The notes below the pieces were generated by a model that was not told where the DNA came from, ran no database searches, and worked only from the letters and a program-made list of their open reading frames with translations. A stretch of 64,000 nucleotides of DNA, taken from Geminicoccus harenae (GTDB lineage Bacteria; Pseudomonadota; Alphaproteobacteria; Geminicoccales; Geminicoccaceae). The DNA is taken from positions 62,001 through 126,000 of the forward strand of contig NZ_JABGCL010000016.1 in assembly GCF_019800005.1 (NCBI RefSeq), given 5' to 3'. This document shows, in pieces, positions 17,173-26,494 of the stretch (the first letter of the stretch is position 1; the number at the start of each line of letters is the position of its first letter). The translations under genes and the position numbers were made by a program.

Positions 17173-18048
17173 TCAGGCGGCCGCCTTCGCGTGGCCGCGG
17201 GTCGCCGCGTGGAAGTCCTCCAGGAGCTGGCGGGTGAGGGGACCCACCTCGTAGGTCAGCTCGTCGATCGCGCGGACCGGGGTGATCTCGGCAGCCGTGC
17301 CGGTCACGAAGATCTCCTGGGCGTTCGGCAGCTCTTCCGGCCGGATGTGCCGCTCGATCACCTCGATGCCGCGCGCCTTGGCCAGCTCGATCACCGTGCG
17401 CCTTGTGATGCCGTTCAGGATGCAGTCGGCGATCGGCGTGTGCAGCTTGCCGTCCATCACCAGGAAGATGTTGGCGCCGGTGGTCTCGGCGACATAGCCG
17501 CGATAGTCGAGCATCAGCGCGTCGCCAAAACCCTTGGCCTCGGCGGCGTGCTTGCAGATCGTGCAGATCATGTAGAGCCCGGCGGCCTTGGCATGGACCG
17601 GGGCGGTGTTCGGCGCCGGGCGGTCATAGACCGCGCGGGTCAGGCGCAGGTCGGAATAATAGGCGCCCCACTCCCAGACCGCGATCGCCAAGTGGATCTT
17701 GGACGCTTGCGCGGCCACGCCCATCATCTCGCTGCCGCGCCAGGCGATCGGCCGGACATAGCAGTCCGACAGGCCGTTCTTGGCGATCGTGGCGTTGGTC
17801 GCCTCGTCGATCTGCTCGACCGTCCAGGGGATCTCGAAGCCCAGCACGCGGCCGCTGTCGATCAGCCGCTGGCTGTGCTCGCGCAGCTTGAACACCCGGC
17901 CGGCATAGGCGCGCTCGCCCTCGAACACCGAGCTGGCATAGTGCAGGCCATGGGTCAGCACGTGCAGCCTGGCATCGCGCCACGGTACCATCTCGCCGTC
18001 GTACCAGATCCAGCCGTCGCGGTCGTGGTAGGGAATCAGCGCTGCCAT
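17173..18048 (-). CDS. ilvE: Branched-chain amino acid aminotransferase
   Basis: 291-aa PLP enzyme (fold type IV), last step of Leu, Ile and Val synthesis. The N-terminal YHDRDGWIWYDGEMVPWRD and DARLHVLTHGLHYASSVFEG, PVHAKAAGLYM containing the PLP-binding lysine, and the C-terminal EIFVTGTAAEITPVRAID are all present. Length and motifs fit BcaT/IlvE group I. Divergent from the MarR-type regulator, as in other alphaproteobacteria. Confidence 0.94.
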   Translation of the reverse strand: MAALIPYHDRDGWIWYDGEMVPWRDARLHVLTHGLHYASSVFEGERAYAGRVFKLREHSQRLIDSGRVLGFEIPWTVEQIDEATNATIAKNGLSDCYVRPIAWRGSEMMGVAAQASKIHLAIAVWEWGAYYSDLRLTRAVYDRPAPNTAPVHAKAAGLYMICTICKHAAEAKGFGDALMLDYRGYVAETTGANIFLVMDGKLHTPIADCILNGITRRTVIELAKARGIEVIERHIRPEELPNAQEIFVTGTAAEITPVRAIDELTYEVGPLTRQLLEDFHAATRGHAKAAA

Positions 18049-18208
18049 GGTGGGCGAACCTCGGTGTCATCAGGCGTGCATCGGCGGGCGTCATGCTCCG
18101 GCGATCGTCGGGGCGCGCTATCATCGGAGGTCCCGGGATGTCAACGCAACCGGGTACGTGCTACCGGGTTGACGCGGGCAGGCCACCCCAAAAAAGACGC
18201 AAGGGCAG

Positions 18209-18691
18209 ATGAGCAGCGGCAACCCCCTGTTCCTCCGGGACGAGGACCTGGACGAGGCGATCCTGATGATCGAGCGGGCGCAGCGCCTGGTGGCGGCCGA
18301 CGTGGCCGATCCGCTCGCCGGGCACGGCCTGGGCGCCACCCATGACCTGGTGCTGCGCCTGGTGGCCCGCCGGCCGGGCGTGACCATGGCCGAGCTGCGC
18401 CGCCAGATCGCCGCCAGCAAGCAGACCCTGTCCCGGGTGCTGGCCGAGCTGGAGGCGCGCGGGCTGGTGGTGCTGGAGCAGCGCGCCGAGGACCGCCGCC
18501 AGCGCCCGGCGCGGGTCACCGAGGCCGGGGAGACGACCCTGGCGGAGCTCGACCAGCAGCGCCGCCGCCGGCTGCGCCGCGCCTTCCGTGCGGCGGGACC
18601 CGAGGCGGTGGGCGGCTTTCGCCGGGTGCTGGCCGTCCTGCTCGACCCGGAGCCGGCCGGGCGCAGCGCCGGCCGGGCGCTGGCAGGCTAG
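18209..18691 (+). CDS. MarR family transcriptional regulator (PetP-like)
   Basis: 160-aa winged-helix regulator. The recognition region is TMAELRRQIAASKQTLSRVL and the wing LEQRAEDRRQRPARVTEAG, with DRR in the expected place. It stands 12 bp before an OmpR-type response regulator and divergent from ilvE. This MarR-plus-OmpR order resembles petP-petR of Rhodobacter capsulatus, a known pair; the resemblance is by order and family only. The 160-bp divergent region holds a direct repeat accgggt (7-nt spacing) near 18148-18168 that could be an operator. Confidence 0.88.
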   Translation: MSSGNPLFLRDEDLDEAILMIERAQRLVAADVADPLAGHGLGATHDLVLRLVARRPGVTMAELRRQIAASKQTLSRVLAELEARGLVVLEQRAEDRRQRPARVTEAGETTLAELDQQRRRRLRRAFRAAGPEAVGGFRRVLAVLLDPEPAGRSAGRALAG

Positions 18692-18703
18692 GCGGGGCCG
18701 CCG

Positions 18704-19399
18704 ATGACCGAGGCCGGCGAACGGCATCTGCTGGTGGTGGACGACGACCCCCGCCTGCGCCAGCTCCTTCAGCGCTTCCTGATGGGCGAGGGCTACCGCG
18801 TCTCGGTCGCCCAGGATCTCGCCGAGGCGCGCCACGCGCTCGAGACGGTGATGTTCGACCTGATCGTGCTGGACGTGATGCTGCCCGACGGCGACGGGGT
18901 CGGCTTCACCGCCGAGCTGCGCCGCCACCGCGACCTGCCCGTGCTGCTGCTCACCGCCCGCGGCGAGCCCGACGACCGGATCGCCGGGCTGGAAGCGGGG
19001 GCGGAGGACTATCTGGCGAAGCCCTTCGAGCCGCGCGAGCTGGCGCTTCGGATCGCCACCATCCTGCGCCGCAGTCGCCCCCCGGCCAGTGAGCCGCTGC
19101 CGGTCGGCCGTCTGCGCTACGACCCGGTTGCCCGCGAGCTGTTCGATGAGGACGGCCCGGTGCGCCTGACCGAAGGCGAGACCGCGCTGATCGACTTCCT
19201 GGTCGCGCGGGCCGACCGCCCGCTCACCCGCTTCGAGATCGCGACCGGGGTCGGGCTGGACGGGACCGACCGGGCGGTGGACGTGGCGGTCACCCGCCTG
19301 CGCCGCAAGATCGAGCTGGACCCCAAGGCGCCGCGCCTGCTCGTGACCGTGCGCGGCGAGGGCTACATGCTCAAGACCGGGACCGACCGGTGGTCGTGA
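18704..19399 (+). CDS. OmpR-family response regulator (PetR-like)
   Basis: 231-aa two-component regulator: receiver domain to about residue 120 with acidic pair VVDDDPRLRQLL, the phospho-acceptor Asp in IVLDVMLPDGDG, and LLLTARGEPDDRIAGLEAGA with EDYLAKPFEP (switch Thr and Lys), then a winged-helix DNA-binding domain (RLTEGETALIDFLVARADRP, RAVDVAVTRLRRKIELDP, VRGEGYML). Overlaps the histidine kinase gene by 10 bp, so the two are translated together. Confidence 0.94.
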   Translation: MTEAGERHLLVVDDDPRLRQLLQRFLMGEGYRVSVAQDLAEARHALETVMFDLIVLDVMLPDGDGVGFTAELRRHRDLPVLLLTARGEPDDRIAGLEAGAEDYLAKPFEPRELALRIATILRRSRPPASEPLPVGRLRYDPVARELFDEDGPVRLTEGETALIDFLVARADRPLTRFEIATGVGLDGTDRAVDVAVTRLRRKIELDPKAPRLLVTVRGEGYMLKTGTDRWS

Positions 19400-20745
19400 C
19401 CGCGGCACCCCGCCCGGCCGGACGCCCGCCCGCCCGCGGGGTCATGCCGCGCTCGCTGTTCGGCCGCTCGCTGCTGATCGTGCTCCTGCCGCTGATCATC
19501 CTGCAGCTCGTGGTCGCCTATGTCTTCTACGCGCGCCACTGGGACACCGTCACCCGCTGGCTGGCGCTGGGCCTGGCCGGCGAGACCGCGCTGATCGCCG
19601 ACCTGATCGAGCAGACCCCGCCCCCTGAGCGGGCAGCGCTGCTGGAGCTGGCAAGGAAGCGGACCGGGCTGGCCCTGTCCTTCCAGCCGGACACCGATCT
19701 CGTCGAGGCGGCGACACTGGCCGGCATCGACGAGCGCGACGTGCCCGCGACCATCCGCGAGGTGTTCAACGAGAAGGTCAAGCGGCCGTTCCGCCTCGAC
19801 CTGCGCATCGGCCAGGACGACCGGGTCGCCGTGTGGGTCGCGACCGATGGCGGCATCCTGCGCGTCCTGGGCGAGCGCAAGCGCCTCACCAGCACCACCA
19901 CCACCCTGTTCATGCTCTGGATGGTCGGCGTGTCGCTGGTGCTGGTGGTGATCGCCATCTACTTCCTGAGCCGTCAGGTCCGGCCGATCCGTCGCCTGGC
20001 CGAGGCCGCCGACAGTTTCGGCAAGGGCCGCGACATCGGCGACTTCCGCCTGGAGGGCGCCACCGAGATCCGCCGGGCCGGCCACGCCTTCAACCTGATG
20101 CGCCAGCGCATCCTGCGCTTCATGCACCAGCGCACCGACATGCTGGCGGCGGTCAGCCACGACCTGCGCACCCCGCTCACCCGGATGAAGCTGGAGCTGG
20201 CGATGATGCCCAGGCACCAGCCGGGCGTGGCCGACCTGATGAGCGACGTCGAGGAGATGCAGCGCCTGATCGACGCCTATCTGAGCTTCGCCCGCGGCGA
20301 GGGCCGCGAGGTGCCGGAGTTGGTCGACCTCCAGGCGGTGCTGGCGGAGATGGCCGAGCGGGCGAGACGCGCCGGGGCCTTCGTCGAGCTCCAGCCGGGG
20401 CCGGAAACCCGCCTGCCGCTGCGCCCGGTGGCGATCCGCTCCTGCCTCGCCAACCTGGTCGACAACGCCGTGCGCCATGGCCAGCGGGTGGGCCTCAGCC
20501 TGCAACTGGGCGTTCACTACGTCACCGTCCATGTCGACGATGACGGGCCGGGCATCCCGGCCGAGCAGCGCGACCAGGCGTTCCAGCCCTTCAACCGGCT
20601 GGACCCGTCCCGGCGCCGCGCCACCGGCGGGGTGGGGCTGGGGCTCACCATCGCCCGCGACGTGGCGCTGGCCCATGGCGGCGACATCGAGATGGACAAC
20701 TCGCCGCTGGGCGGCCTGCGGGTCAGCCTGCGCCTGCCGCGCTGA
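19390..20745 (+). CDS. EnvZ-like sensor histidine kinase
   Basis: 451-aa inner-membrane kinase. First helix around residues 22-42 (LLIVLLPLIILQLVVAYVFY), periplasmic domain to about residue 170, second helix LFMLWMVGVSLVLVVIAIYF, HAMP segment from residue 195, DHp box AAVSHDLRTPLTRMKLEL with the phospho-His, and the catalytic domain with NLVDNAVRHG, VDDDGPGIPAEQ and GGVGLGLTIARD. Partner is the upstream OmpR-type regulator. The frame opens with GTG at 19390, overlapping the regulator stop; the ATG at 19444 is an alternative. The signal sensed is unknown. Confidence 0.93.
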   Translation: MVVTAAPRPAGRPPARGVMPRSLFGRSLLIVLLPLIILQLVVAYVFYARHWDTVTRWLALGLAGETALIADLIEQTPPPERAALLELARKRTGLALSFQPDTDLVEAATLAGIDERDVPATIREVFNEKVKRPFRLDLRIGQDDRVAVWVATDGGILRVLGERKRLTSTTTTLFMLWMVGVSLVLVVIAIYFLSRQVRPIRRLAEAADSFGKGRDIGDFRLEGATEIRRAGHAFNLMRQRILRFMHQRTDMLAAVSHDLRTPLTRMKLELAMMPRHQPGVADLMSDVEEMQRLIDAYLSFARGEGREVPELVDLQAVLAEMAERARRAGAFVELQPGPETRLPLRPVAIRSCLANLVDNAVRHGQRVGLSLQLGVHYVTVHVDDDGPGIPAEQRDQAFQPFNRLDPSRRRATGGVGLGLTIARDVALAHGGDIEMDNSPLGGLRVSLRLPR

Positions 20746-20817
20746 ACCGCGGGCCGGCTTGTCCCTCCGGCCGCTGCCCTCTACATCCGCAGGCGAATTT
20801 CGGCCCGCGAGTGCGCG

Positions 20818-21432
20818 ATGCAGCTTCCCGACGCTCCCCCGCTGATCCTGGCTTCGCAGAGCCGGGCCAGGTCCCGCCTGCTCGAGGCGGCCGGGCTGGC
20901 GTTCGCCGTGGAATCGGTGCCGGTCGACGAGGCCGAGGTGAAGGCGGCCCTGGCCGCGGAAGGGGTCGCGGTCGAGGACGCCGCCGTGGCGCTGGCGGAG
21001 ATCAAGGCGCAGCGCGTGGCCGCCCGCCATGCCGGCGACGTGCTGGTGCTGGGCGCCGACCAGATGCTGGAGGTGGACGGGCGCTGGCTGGACAAGCCGG
21101 AGGAGCCGGGTGCCGCCCGCCGCCAGCTCCAGGAGCTGCGCGGCAAGCGCCATCGCCTGTGGAGCGCCGCGGTGCTGTTCCGCTCCGGCAGCCGGATCTG
21201 GCATCATGTCGAGCCGGCCGAGCTGTGGATGCGGCCGCTTTCGGACGGCTTCATCGACGCCTATCTGGCAGAGGCCGGCGAGGCGGTGCTCCATTCGGTG
21301 GGCGCCTACCATCTGGAAGGCCTGGGCGCCCAGTTGTTCGCCAGGGTCAAAGGCGACCATTTCACGGTCCAGGGCCTGCCGCTCCTGCCGCTCCTCCAGG
21401 CGCTGCGCGACCAGGGGGTGCTGGCGGCGTGA
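20818..21432 (+). CDS. maf: Maf family nucleotide pyrophosphatase
   Basis: 204-aa Maf-like protein, which removes modified or non-canonical nucleotides. Motifs: [19 protein letters not shown] near the start, then [23 protein letters not shown] in two overlapping parts ([10 protein letters not shown] and [12 protein letters not shown]), and [13 protein letters not shown]. It is 72 bp after the kinase gene and 10 bp before coaE. In many alphaproteobacteria aroE lies between maf and coaE; here it does not. Confidence 0.93.
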   Translation: MQLPDAPPLILASQSRARSRLLEAAGLAFAVESVPVDEAEVKAALAAEGVAVEDAAVALAEIKAQRVAARHAGDVLVLGADQMLEVDGRWLDKPEEPGAARRQLQELRGKRHRLWSAAVLFRSGSRIWHHVEPAELWMRPLSDGFIDAYLAEAGEAVLHSVGAYHLEGLGAQLFARVKGDHFTVQGLPLLPLLQALRDQGVLAA

Positions 21433-21442
21433 TTTTGCCCCC

Positions 21443-22102
21443 ATGATCCTGGTAGGCCTCACCGGGTCGATCGCGACCGGCAAGAGCCATGTCGCCAGGC
21501 TGTTCCGCGCCTTCGGCGTGCCGGTGTTCGACGCGGACCTGGCGGTGCATCTCCTGTTCCGCGCCCATGGCGCCGCGGTGGCACCGGTCCTGGCCGCGTT
21601 CCCGACGGTGGTCGCCGCCGATGGCGGGATCGACCGCGCCGCCCTCGGGCGGCAGGTGTTCGGCGATCCGGCAGCACTGCGCCGCCTGGAGGGGATCGTC
21701 CATCCGCTGGTCCGGGCCGAGGAGCAGCGCTTTCTCACCCGGGCCGCCCGCAACGCCACGCCGGTCGTGGTGCTGGACATCCCGCTCCTGTTCGAGACGG
21801 GCGGTGAGCGGCGGGTCGACCGCGTGGTGGTGGTGAGCTGCTCCGACGCAATTCAGGAGCAGCGGGCGCTCCGCCGGCCGGGCATGACCCGCGAGCGCCT
21901 GGCCCGGATCCGCGCCCAGCAGGTCCCGACCGCGCAAAAACGCCGGCGGGCCGACCTGTTCATCCCGTCGGGCTTTGATCGGGGCGAGGTGCAGCGCCGC
22001 CTGGCGGGCTTTCTCGGCGGGCTGTGCCATCGGGGCGATGGTGTCTGGCCCGGGCGCTATGCGATGAACGCCCGGCTGAGCGAGAGGACCCGACATGCGT
22101 GA
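21443..22102 (+). CDS. coaE: Dephospho-CoA kinase
   Basis: 219-aa kinase for the last step of coenzyme A synthesis. P-loop GLTGSIATGKSHVARLF at residues 5-21, acidic FDADLAVH, the lid region VLDIPLLFETGGERRVD and RRPGMTRERLARIRAQQ. The ATG at 21443 gives the standard N-terminus MILVGLTGS; a longer frame starts inside maf. The C-terminus is extended by about 20 residues beyond FLGGLCHRGD and overlaps dnaQ by eight bases. Confidence 0.93.
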   Translation: MILVGLTGSIATGKSHVARLFRAFGVPVFDADLAVHLLFRAHGAAVAPVLAAFPTVVAADGGIDRAALGRQVFGDPAALRRLEGIVHPLVRAEEQRFLTRAARNATPVVVLDIPLLFETGGERRVDRVVVVSCSDAIQEQRALRRPGMTRERLARIRAQQVPTAQKRRRADLFIPSGFDRGEVQRRLAGFLGGLCHRGDGVWPGRYAMNARLSERTRHA

Positions 22103-22772
22103 GATCGTGCTCGATACCGAGACCACCGGGCTGAACCCGCGCGACGGCCACCGGATCCTGGAGATCGCCTGCCTGGAGCTGGTCCACCAGGTCCCAACCG
22201 GCAAGACGTTCTACACGCTGATCGACCCGCAGCGCGACGTGCCGGAGGAGGCCGCGCGCATCCACGGCATCACCGCGGACAAGCTGGTGGGCCAGCCGCG
22301 CTTCAAGGAGATGGTCGACGAGTTTCTGGCCTTCATCGGCGACGACCCGCTGATCATCCACAACGCGCCGTTCGACATGCGCTTCCTGAACGCCGAGCTG
22401 TTCCGCGCGCGCCGGCCGGAACTGCCGTTCGACCGGGCGGTCGACACGCTGATGCTGGCCCAGCGCAAGTTCCCAGGGGCACCCGCCAGCCTGGATGCCC
22501 TGTGCCGGCGCTTCTCGGTGGACAATTCCGGGCGCGTGTTCCACGGGGCACTGCTCGACTGCGAGCTGCTGGCCGAGGTCTATGTCCACCTGTTGGGTGG
22601 CCGGCAGGCAGCACTCGGCTTTGCGATGGACGCCCGTTCGGGCCTGGCTGCGGCGGGGCCCGCCGAGCGGCCGTTCCGCCCGGCCCGGCCGCATGAAGCC
22701 ACCCCTGAGGAACTCGCCGCGCACGCCGCCTTTGTCGGCAAGATCAAGGACGCCCTGTGGAACGCGGCTTGA
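22095..22772 (+). CDS. dnaQ: DNA polymerase III epsilon subunit (proofreading exonuclease)
   Basis: 225-aa DEDDh 3'-5' exonuclease. Exo I EIVLDTETTGLNPRDGHRI (Asp and Glu), Exo II DDPLIIHNAPFDMRFLNAEL and Exo III FHGALLDCELLAEVYV with the catalytic His/Asp. It proofreads with DnaE in the replisome. Starts inside the coaE end (8-bp overlap), as in many alphaproteobacteria. C-terminal tail (about residues 180-225) would contact the polymerase subunit. Confidence 0.95.
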   Translation: MREIVLDTETTGLNPRDGHRILEIACLELVHQVPTGKTFYTLIDPQRDVPEEAARIHGITADKLVGQPRFKEMVDEFLAFIGDDPLIIHNAPFDMRFLNAELFRARRPELPFDRAVDTLMLAQRKFPGAPASLDALCRRFSVDNSGRVFHGALLDCELLAEVYVHLLGGRQAALGFAMDARSGLAAAGPAERPFRPARPHEATPEELAAHAAFVGKIKDALWNAA

Positions 22773-22848
22773 GCCCTGCCGCCCCGGGCGACTAGAAGGC
22801 CCGCGACGCGCGTGGAACGCCGGACCTGCGGCGATAGAGGAGTGACGC

Positions 22849-24063
22849 ATGGCGAAGATCAAGGTCAAGAACCCGATCGTCGAGCTCGACGGCGACGAGA
22901 TGACCCGGATCATCTGGCAGATGATCAAGGACAAGCTGATCCTGCCCTACCTGGACGTGGACCTCCTCTACTACGACCTCGGCATCGAGCATCGCGACGC
23001 CACGGACGACCGGGTGACGGTCGAGGCCGCCGAGGCGATCAAGAAGCACAATGTCGGCGTGAAGTGCGCGACCATCACCCCGGACGAGGCCAGGGTGGAG
23101 GAGTTCAAGCTCAAGAAGATGTGGAAGTCGCCGAACGGCACGATCCGCAACATCCTGGGCGGCACGATCTTCCGCGAGCCGATCATCTGCCAGAACGTGC
23201 CGCGCCTGGTGCCGGGCTGGACCCAGCCGATCGTGATCGGCCGCCATGCGTTCGGCGACCAGTACCGCGCCACCGACTTCAAGGTGCCGGGCAAGGGCAA
23301 GCTCACCATCACCTTCCAGCCCGAGGACGGCTCGGCCCCGATCCAGCACGAGGTCTATGACTTCGGCGGCTCGGGCGTGGCGATGGCCATGTACAACCTG
23401 GACGAATCCATCCGCGAGTTCGCCCGCGCGTCCATGAACTATGCGCTGCAGCGAAAGTGGCCGCTCTACCTCTCCACCAAGAACACGATCCTCAAGGCCT
23501 ATGACGGCCGGTTCAAGGACCTGTTCCAGGAAGTGTTCGACGCCGAGTTCGCCGACAAGTTCAAGGCGGCGGGCACGGTCTACGAGCACCGGCTGATCGA
23601 CGACATGGTGGCCTCGGCGCTGAAGTGGTCGGGCGGCTATGTCTGGGCCTGCAAGAACTATGACGGCGACGTGCAGTCCGACACGGTGGCGCAGGGCTTC
23701 GGCTCGCTGGGCCTGATGACCTCGGTGCTGATGACCCCGGATGGCGGCACGGTCGAGGCCGAGGCGGCGCACGGCACGGTGACCCGCCATTATCGCGAGC
23801 ACCAGAAGGGCAAGCAGACCTCGACCAACCCGATCGCCTCGATCTTCGCCTGGACCCGCGGCCTCACCTACCGCGCCCGGATCGACGGCACGCCGGACGT
23901 CGAGCAGTTCGCCCAGACGCTGGAGAAGGTCTGCATCGACACGGTCGAGAACGGCCAGATGACCAAGGACCTGGCGGTGCTGATCGGCCCCGACCAGCCC
24001 TGGCTCACCACCACCGGCTTCCTCGACGCCCTCGACAAGGGGCTGGCCAAGGCGCTCTCCTGA
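22849..24063 (+). CDS. icd: NADP-dependent isocitrate dehydrogenase
   Basis: 404-aa homodimeric enzyme of the eukaryotic-like (type II) class, converting isocitrate to 2-oxoglutarate in the TCA cycle. Landmarks: [38 protein letters not shown], the substrate-binding [37 protein letters not shown] with metal-binding aspartates in NYDGDVQSD, and [17 protein letters not shown] for NADP. Preceded by a ribosome site (gaggagtgacgc) 5 bp before the ATG. Followed by a strong terminator. Confidence 0.97.
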   Translation: MAKIKVKNPIVELDGDEMTRIIWQMIKDKLILPYLDVDLLYYDLGIEHRDATDDRVTVEAAEAIKKHNVGVKCATITPDEARVEEFKLKKMWKSPNGTIRNILGGTIFREPIICQNVPRLVPGWTQPIVIGRHAFGDQYRATDFKVPGKGKLTITFQPEDGSAPIQHEVYDFGGSGVAMAMYNLDESIREFARASMNYALQRKWPLYLSTKNTILKAYDGRFKDLFQEVFDAEFADKFKAAGTVYEHRLIDDMVASALKWSGGYVWACKNYDGDVQSDTVAQGFGSLGLMTSVLMTPDGGTVEAEAAHGTVTRHYREHQKGKQTSTNPIASIFAWTRGLTYRARIDGTPDVEQFAQTLEKVCIDTVENGQMTKDLAVLIGPDQPWLTTTGFLDALDKGLAKALS

Positions 24064-24102
24064 GCGGTTCTGGCCTGAACGATCCCGGCCGTAACGGTCG
24101 CA

Positions 24103-24125
24103 GGGGCGCCGCTTGGCGGCGCCCC
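24103..24125 (+). terminator. icd terminator hairpin
   Basis: Perfect 10-bp stem, ggggcgccgc (24103-24112) with gcggcgcccc (24116-24125) and a 3-nt loop, 40 bp after the icd stop. Only two T follow. It abuts the start of the next gene, so it could also shape that gene's translation. Confidence 0.7.
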
Positions 24126-24131
24126 TTGCGC

Positions 24132-25211
24132 ATGGTGCGTGCGCAGCTCGATGCGCACCGGCCGCGCCGCCTGCTCCGCCGCTTCCTCCGCCACGAGGAG
24201 ATCAGCGCGGTCCTCACGCCACCGGTGCGCATCGCGGCCCTGGTCGTGGTGCTGGTCAGCTATTTCTTCGCCGTGTTCTGGCCGCTCGAATGGCGGCTGC
24301 CGCGCCAGGTGCTGAACCAGGTCGAGATCGGCACAGACGGCCAGGCGCGGTTCGACAAGCCCGGCGTGCTGCGCAGCTACGCTCCGCCCCCCTGGCTCGT
24401 GGACGTGAAGCAGGGAGCACCCTTGCGGGTACGGCTGGACGTCCTCCCTGGCCCGCCGCATCCGCGCTTCCTCGGCCGCCTGTTCGCCATCACGCTGGGC
24501 TGGAACGGCCGCCTGCTCTCGATCGACCGCGACGACGACGTGCTGCTGGTGCATCTGCGCGCCAAGGGCACCAGCCTCGACGGCTATCCGCCGCTGCGCG
24601 CCCGTGGCGTGTTCCAGGAGGGCCGTCCATTGCGCCTGGACCTGGCGCTGGTGGGCCCGGATCTCACCGTGCAGGTGGACGGCCGGACGGTGATCCGCCA
24701 CCGCTACCCGGACGATCCCCGAAGGCGCTGGATCACCAGCTACAAGCTGGCACTCGGCAGCGACATCAACCTGCGCCGCTTCTTCCTGGGCGAGATCACT
24801 CATGCCGAGGTGAGGGTGGGCGAGCAGTCCCACGACCTGCTGGCGCCCGGTGCGCTGTCCCGCCCGCACCGCATCTTCTTCCTCGACCGCGAGCCGCGCC
24901 TCGTCCCGTTCCAGGACATCTGGACCCGTGACGCCTGGCGGAACGTGGTGGGCTTCATCCCGCTCGGCATGGTCGCGGCGATCTGGCCGGGCGCCACCCT
25001 GTTCTCCGTGCTGGCGACCGGGCTCGCCATCAGCGGCAGCATCGAGTTCATCCAGCTCACCGTGCCGCGCCGGGTCCCCTCGGTGGACGACGTGATCACC
25101 AACACGGCCGGCGCCTTCTGCGGCTGGCTGCTGATCTTCTTCCTGCGCACGGCTCTCGACGCCTGGGGGCGCCGGCGTGCCCTGGCAGCGGCGGCCGGGC
25201 GGGCCGGCTGA
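24132..25211 (+). CDS. VanZ-family membrane protein with an internal jelly-roll-like domain
   Basis: 359-aa protein. An N-terminal membrane helix (VRIAALVVVLVSYFFAVFWP, about residues 32-51) is followed by a 180-residue extracytoplasmic part with a beta-rich pattern like LamG (QGAPLRVRLDVLPGPPHP, LRLDLALVGPDLTVQVDGRT, FFLGEITHAEVRVGE). The C-terminus is a VanZ-like membrane module: RNVVGFIPLGMVAAIWPG, then SGSIEFIQLTVPRRVPSVDD and VITNTAGAFCGWLLIFFL, with the Glu/Gln and Asp-Val-x-x-N features of VanZ. The ATG at 24132 is preferred over the upstream TTG. VanZ proteins of this layout are widespread but their function is not known. Confidence 0.85.
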   Translation: MVRAQLDAHRPRRLLRRFLRHEEISAVLTPPVRIAALVVVLVSYFFAVFWPLEWRLPRQVLNQVEIGTDGQARFDKPGVLRSYAPPPWLVDVKQGAPLRVRLDVLPGPPHPRFLGRLFAITLGWNGRLLSIDRDDDVLLVHLRAKGTSLDGYPPLRARGVFQEGRPLRLDLALVGPDLTVQVDGRTVIRHRYPDDPRRRWITSYKLALGSDINLRRFFLGEITHAEVRVGEQSHDLLAPGALSRPHRIFFLDREPRLVPFQDIWTRDAWRNVVGFIPLGMVAAIWPGATLFSVLATGLAISGSIEFIQLTVPRRVPSVDDVITNTAGAFCGWLLIFFLRTALDAWGRRRALAAAAGRAG

Positions 25212-25361
25212 AGCCACGGTACCCGCTTTCGCGGACGATGCGGCTTAAGTATGACTTTTGCCCCGGCTTGCCGCGGGGACCGCTTGCCAAGCAGTTCCGG
25301 CTCGCTCAAGAATCGGCGGCAGAGCGGACCGCGAAGGCCGCCTTCAGGGAGGTTGGAACCG

Positions 25362-26402
25362 ATGACCCGGAAGTTCGGCGTGACGCCGGAAACTCGTCGC
25401 TCGTTCATCAACAAGGTGACCGGCTCCAGCGCGGCCGCTGCCGCCCTGCTGGGCGGCATGGGCATGAGCCCGATGATGGGTGCAGCGCTCGCCCAGGAGA
25501 TGGGCCGCTCAGAGAAGCCCTTGAAGGCTGCCTTCTCCAATGCCGGCCTCCAGGCGACCTGGTGTGCCCAGGGCAAGCAGGCCGCGGAATACTGGGGCAA
25601 GCTGTTCAACGTCGAGGTCACCTGGTTCGACGGTGAGCTCTCCGCGCCCAAGCAGCGCGCCGCCATCGACAACATGGCCTCCCAGCAGTGGGACTTCGTG
25701 GCGATCCAGGCCTTCGGCATCGGCACGCTGACCGACCCGGTCAAGCGGATGATCGACGCCGGCACGCCGGTGATCGACATGGATACGCTGATCGCCCCGC
25801 TCGAGCAGATCGACGTCCACAGCTTCCTGGCCCCGGACAACGAGTTCATGGGCGCCTCGGTGACCCAGGCCCTGGTCAACGCGATCGGCGGCAAGGGCAA
25901 GATCGTGATGACCCAGGGGGCACTCGGCCATACCGGTGCCCAGGGCCGAGCCCGCGGCTTCAAGTCGGTGGTCGAGAAGTTCCCGGAGATCGAGGTGCTG
26001 GACGAGCAGCCCGCCGACTGGGACGTGACCAAGGCCACCCGGATCTGGGACAGCCTGCTCACCAAGCATTCCCAGATCGACGCCGCCTTCTTCCACAATG
26101 ACGACATGGCGCTGGCCGCCCAGAACGTCATGAAGGCGCGCGGCCGCGACAACATCCTGGTGGGCGGCGTCGACGCCATGCCGCCGGCGGTGGAAGCGGT
26201 CCTGGACGGAAGGATGCACGCTACCGTGCGCAACCCGTCCAGCCGCATCCATGGCGGGGCGATCATGGCTGGCGTGGCCGCGGTGGTGGCCGGCGAGAAG
26301 AGCGGCGAGGGCATCCCCAAGCACGTCGTCACCGATGGCCCGGTGGTGACCAAGGACAATGCTGAAGGCATGCTCTGGATGCAGCGGCATTTCCTGATCT
26401 GA
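25362..26402 (+). CDS. Sugar ABC transporter substrate-binding protein
   Basis: 346-aa periplasmic binding protein of the ribose/xylose type (Peripla_BP_4). The N-terminus TRRSFINKVTGSSAAAAALL carries a twin-arginine like motif and an AQE-type cleavage site near residue 46. The core shows FDGELSAPKQRAAIDNMAS, VIDMDTLIAP, IVMTQGALGHTGAQGRARGF and AAFFHNDDMALAAQNVM, as in sugar binders. First gene of a complete ABC operon; ribosome site agggaggttgg sits 5 bp before the ATG. The frame upstream to 25251 is not needed. Sugar unknown. Confidence 0.92.
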   Translation: MTRKFGVTPETRRSFINKVTGSSAAAAALLGGMGMSPMMGAALAQEMGRSEKPLKAAFSNAGLQATWCAQGKQAAEYWGKLFNVEVTWFDGELSAPKQRAAIDNMASQQWDFVAIQAFGIGTLTDPVKRMIDAGTPVIDMDTLIAPLEQIDVHSFLAPDNEFMGASVTQALVNAIGGKGKIVMTQGALGHTGAQGRARGFKSVVEKFPEIEVLDEQPADWDVTKATRIWDSLLTKHSQIDAAFFHNDDMALAAQNVMKARGRDNILVGGVDAMPPAVEAVLDGRMHATVRNPSSRIHGGAIMAGVAAVVAGEKSGEGIPKHVVTDGPVVTKDNAEGMLWMQRHFLI

Positions 26403-26424
26403 TCGGCCTGGTCTGGTGAAACGG

Positions 26425-26454
26425 GACGGCGCGGCCGGCTTCGGCCGCGCCGTC
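26425..26454 (+). terminator. Intercistronic hairpin after the sugar-binding gene
   Basis: Perfect 12-bp stem (26425-26436 with 26443-26454) and a 6-nt loop in the 92-bp gap between the binding-protein stop and the ATPase start. No T-run follows, so it more likely stabilises or partly terminates the binding-protein mRNA than stops transcription fully. Confidence 0.6.
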
Positions 26455-26494
26455 GAACAGCGGAATGGAAGATGCGGCAGGGTCGGGTCGGTCG

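Noticed and set aside
19363..21780. Minus-strand frame of 805 codons opposite the kinase, maf and coaE.
   Set aside because: No motif or signal; it covers three well-supported plus-strand genes. High GC leaves few stops.
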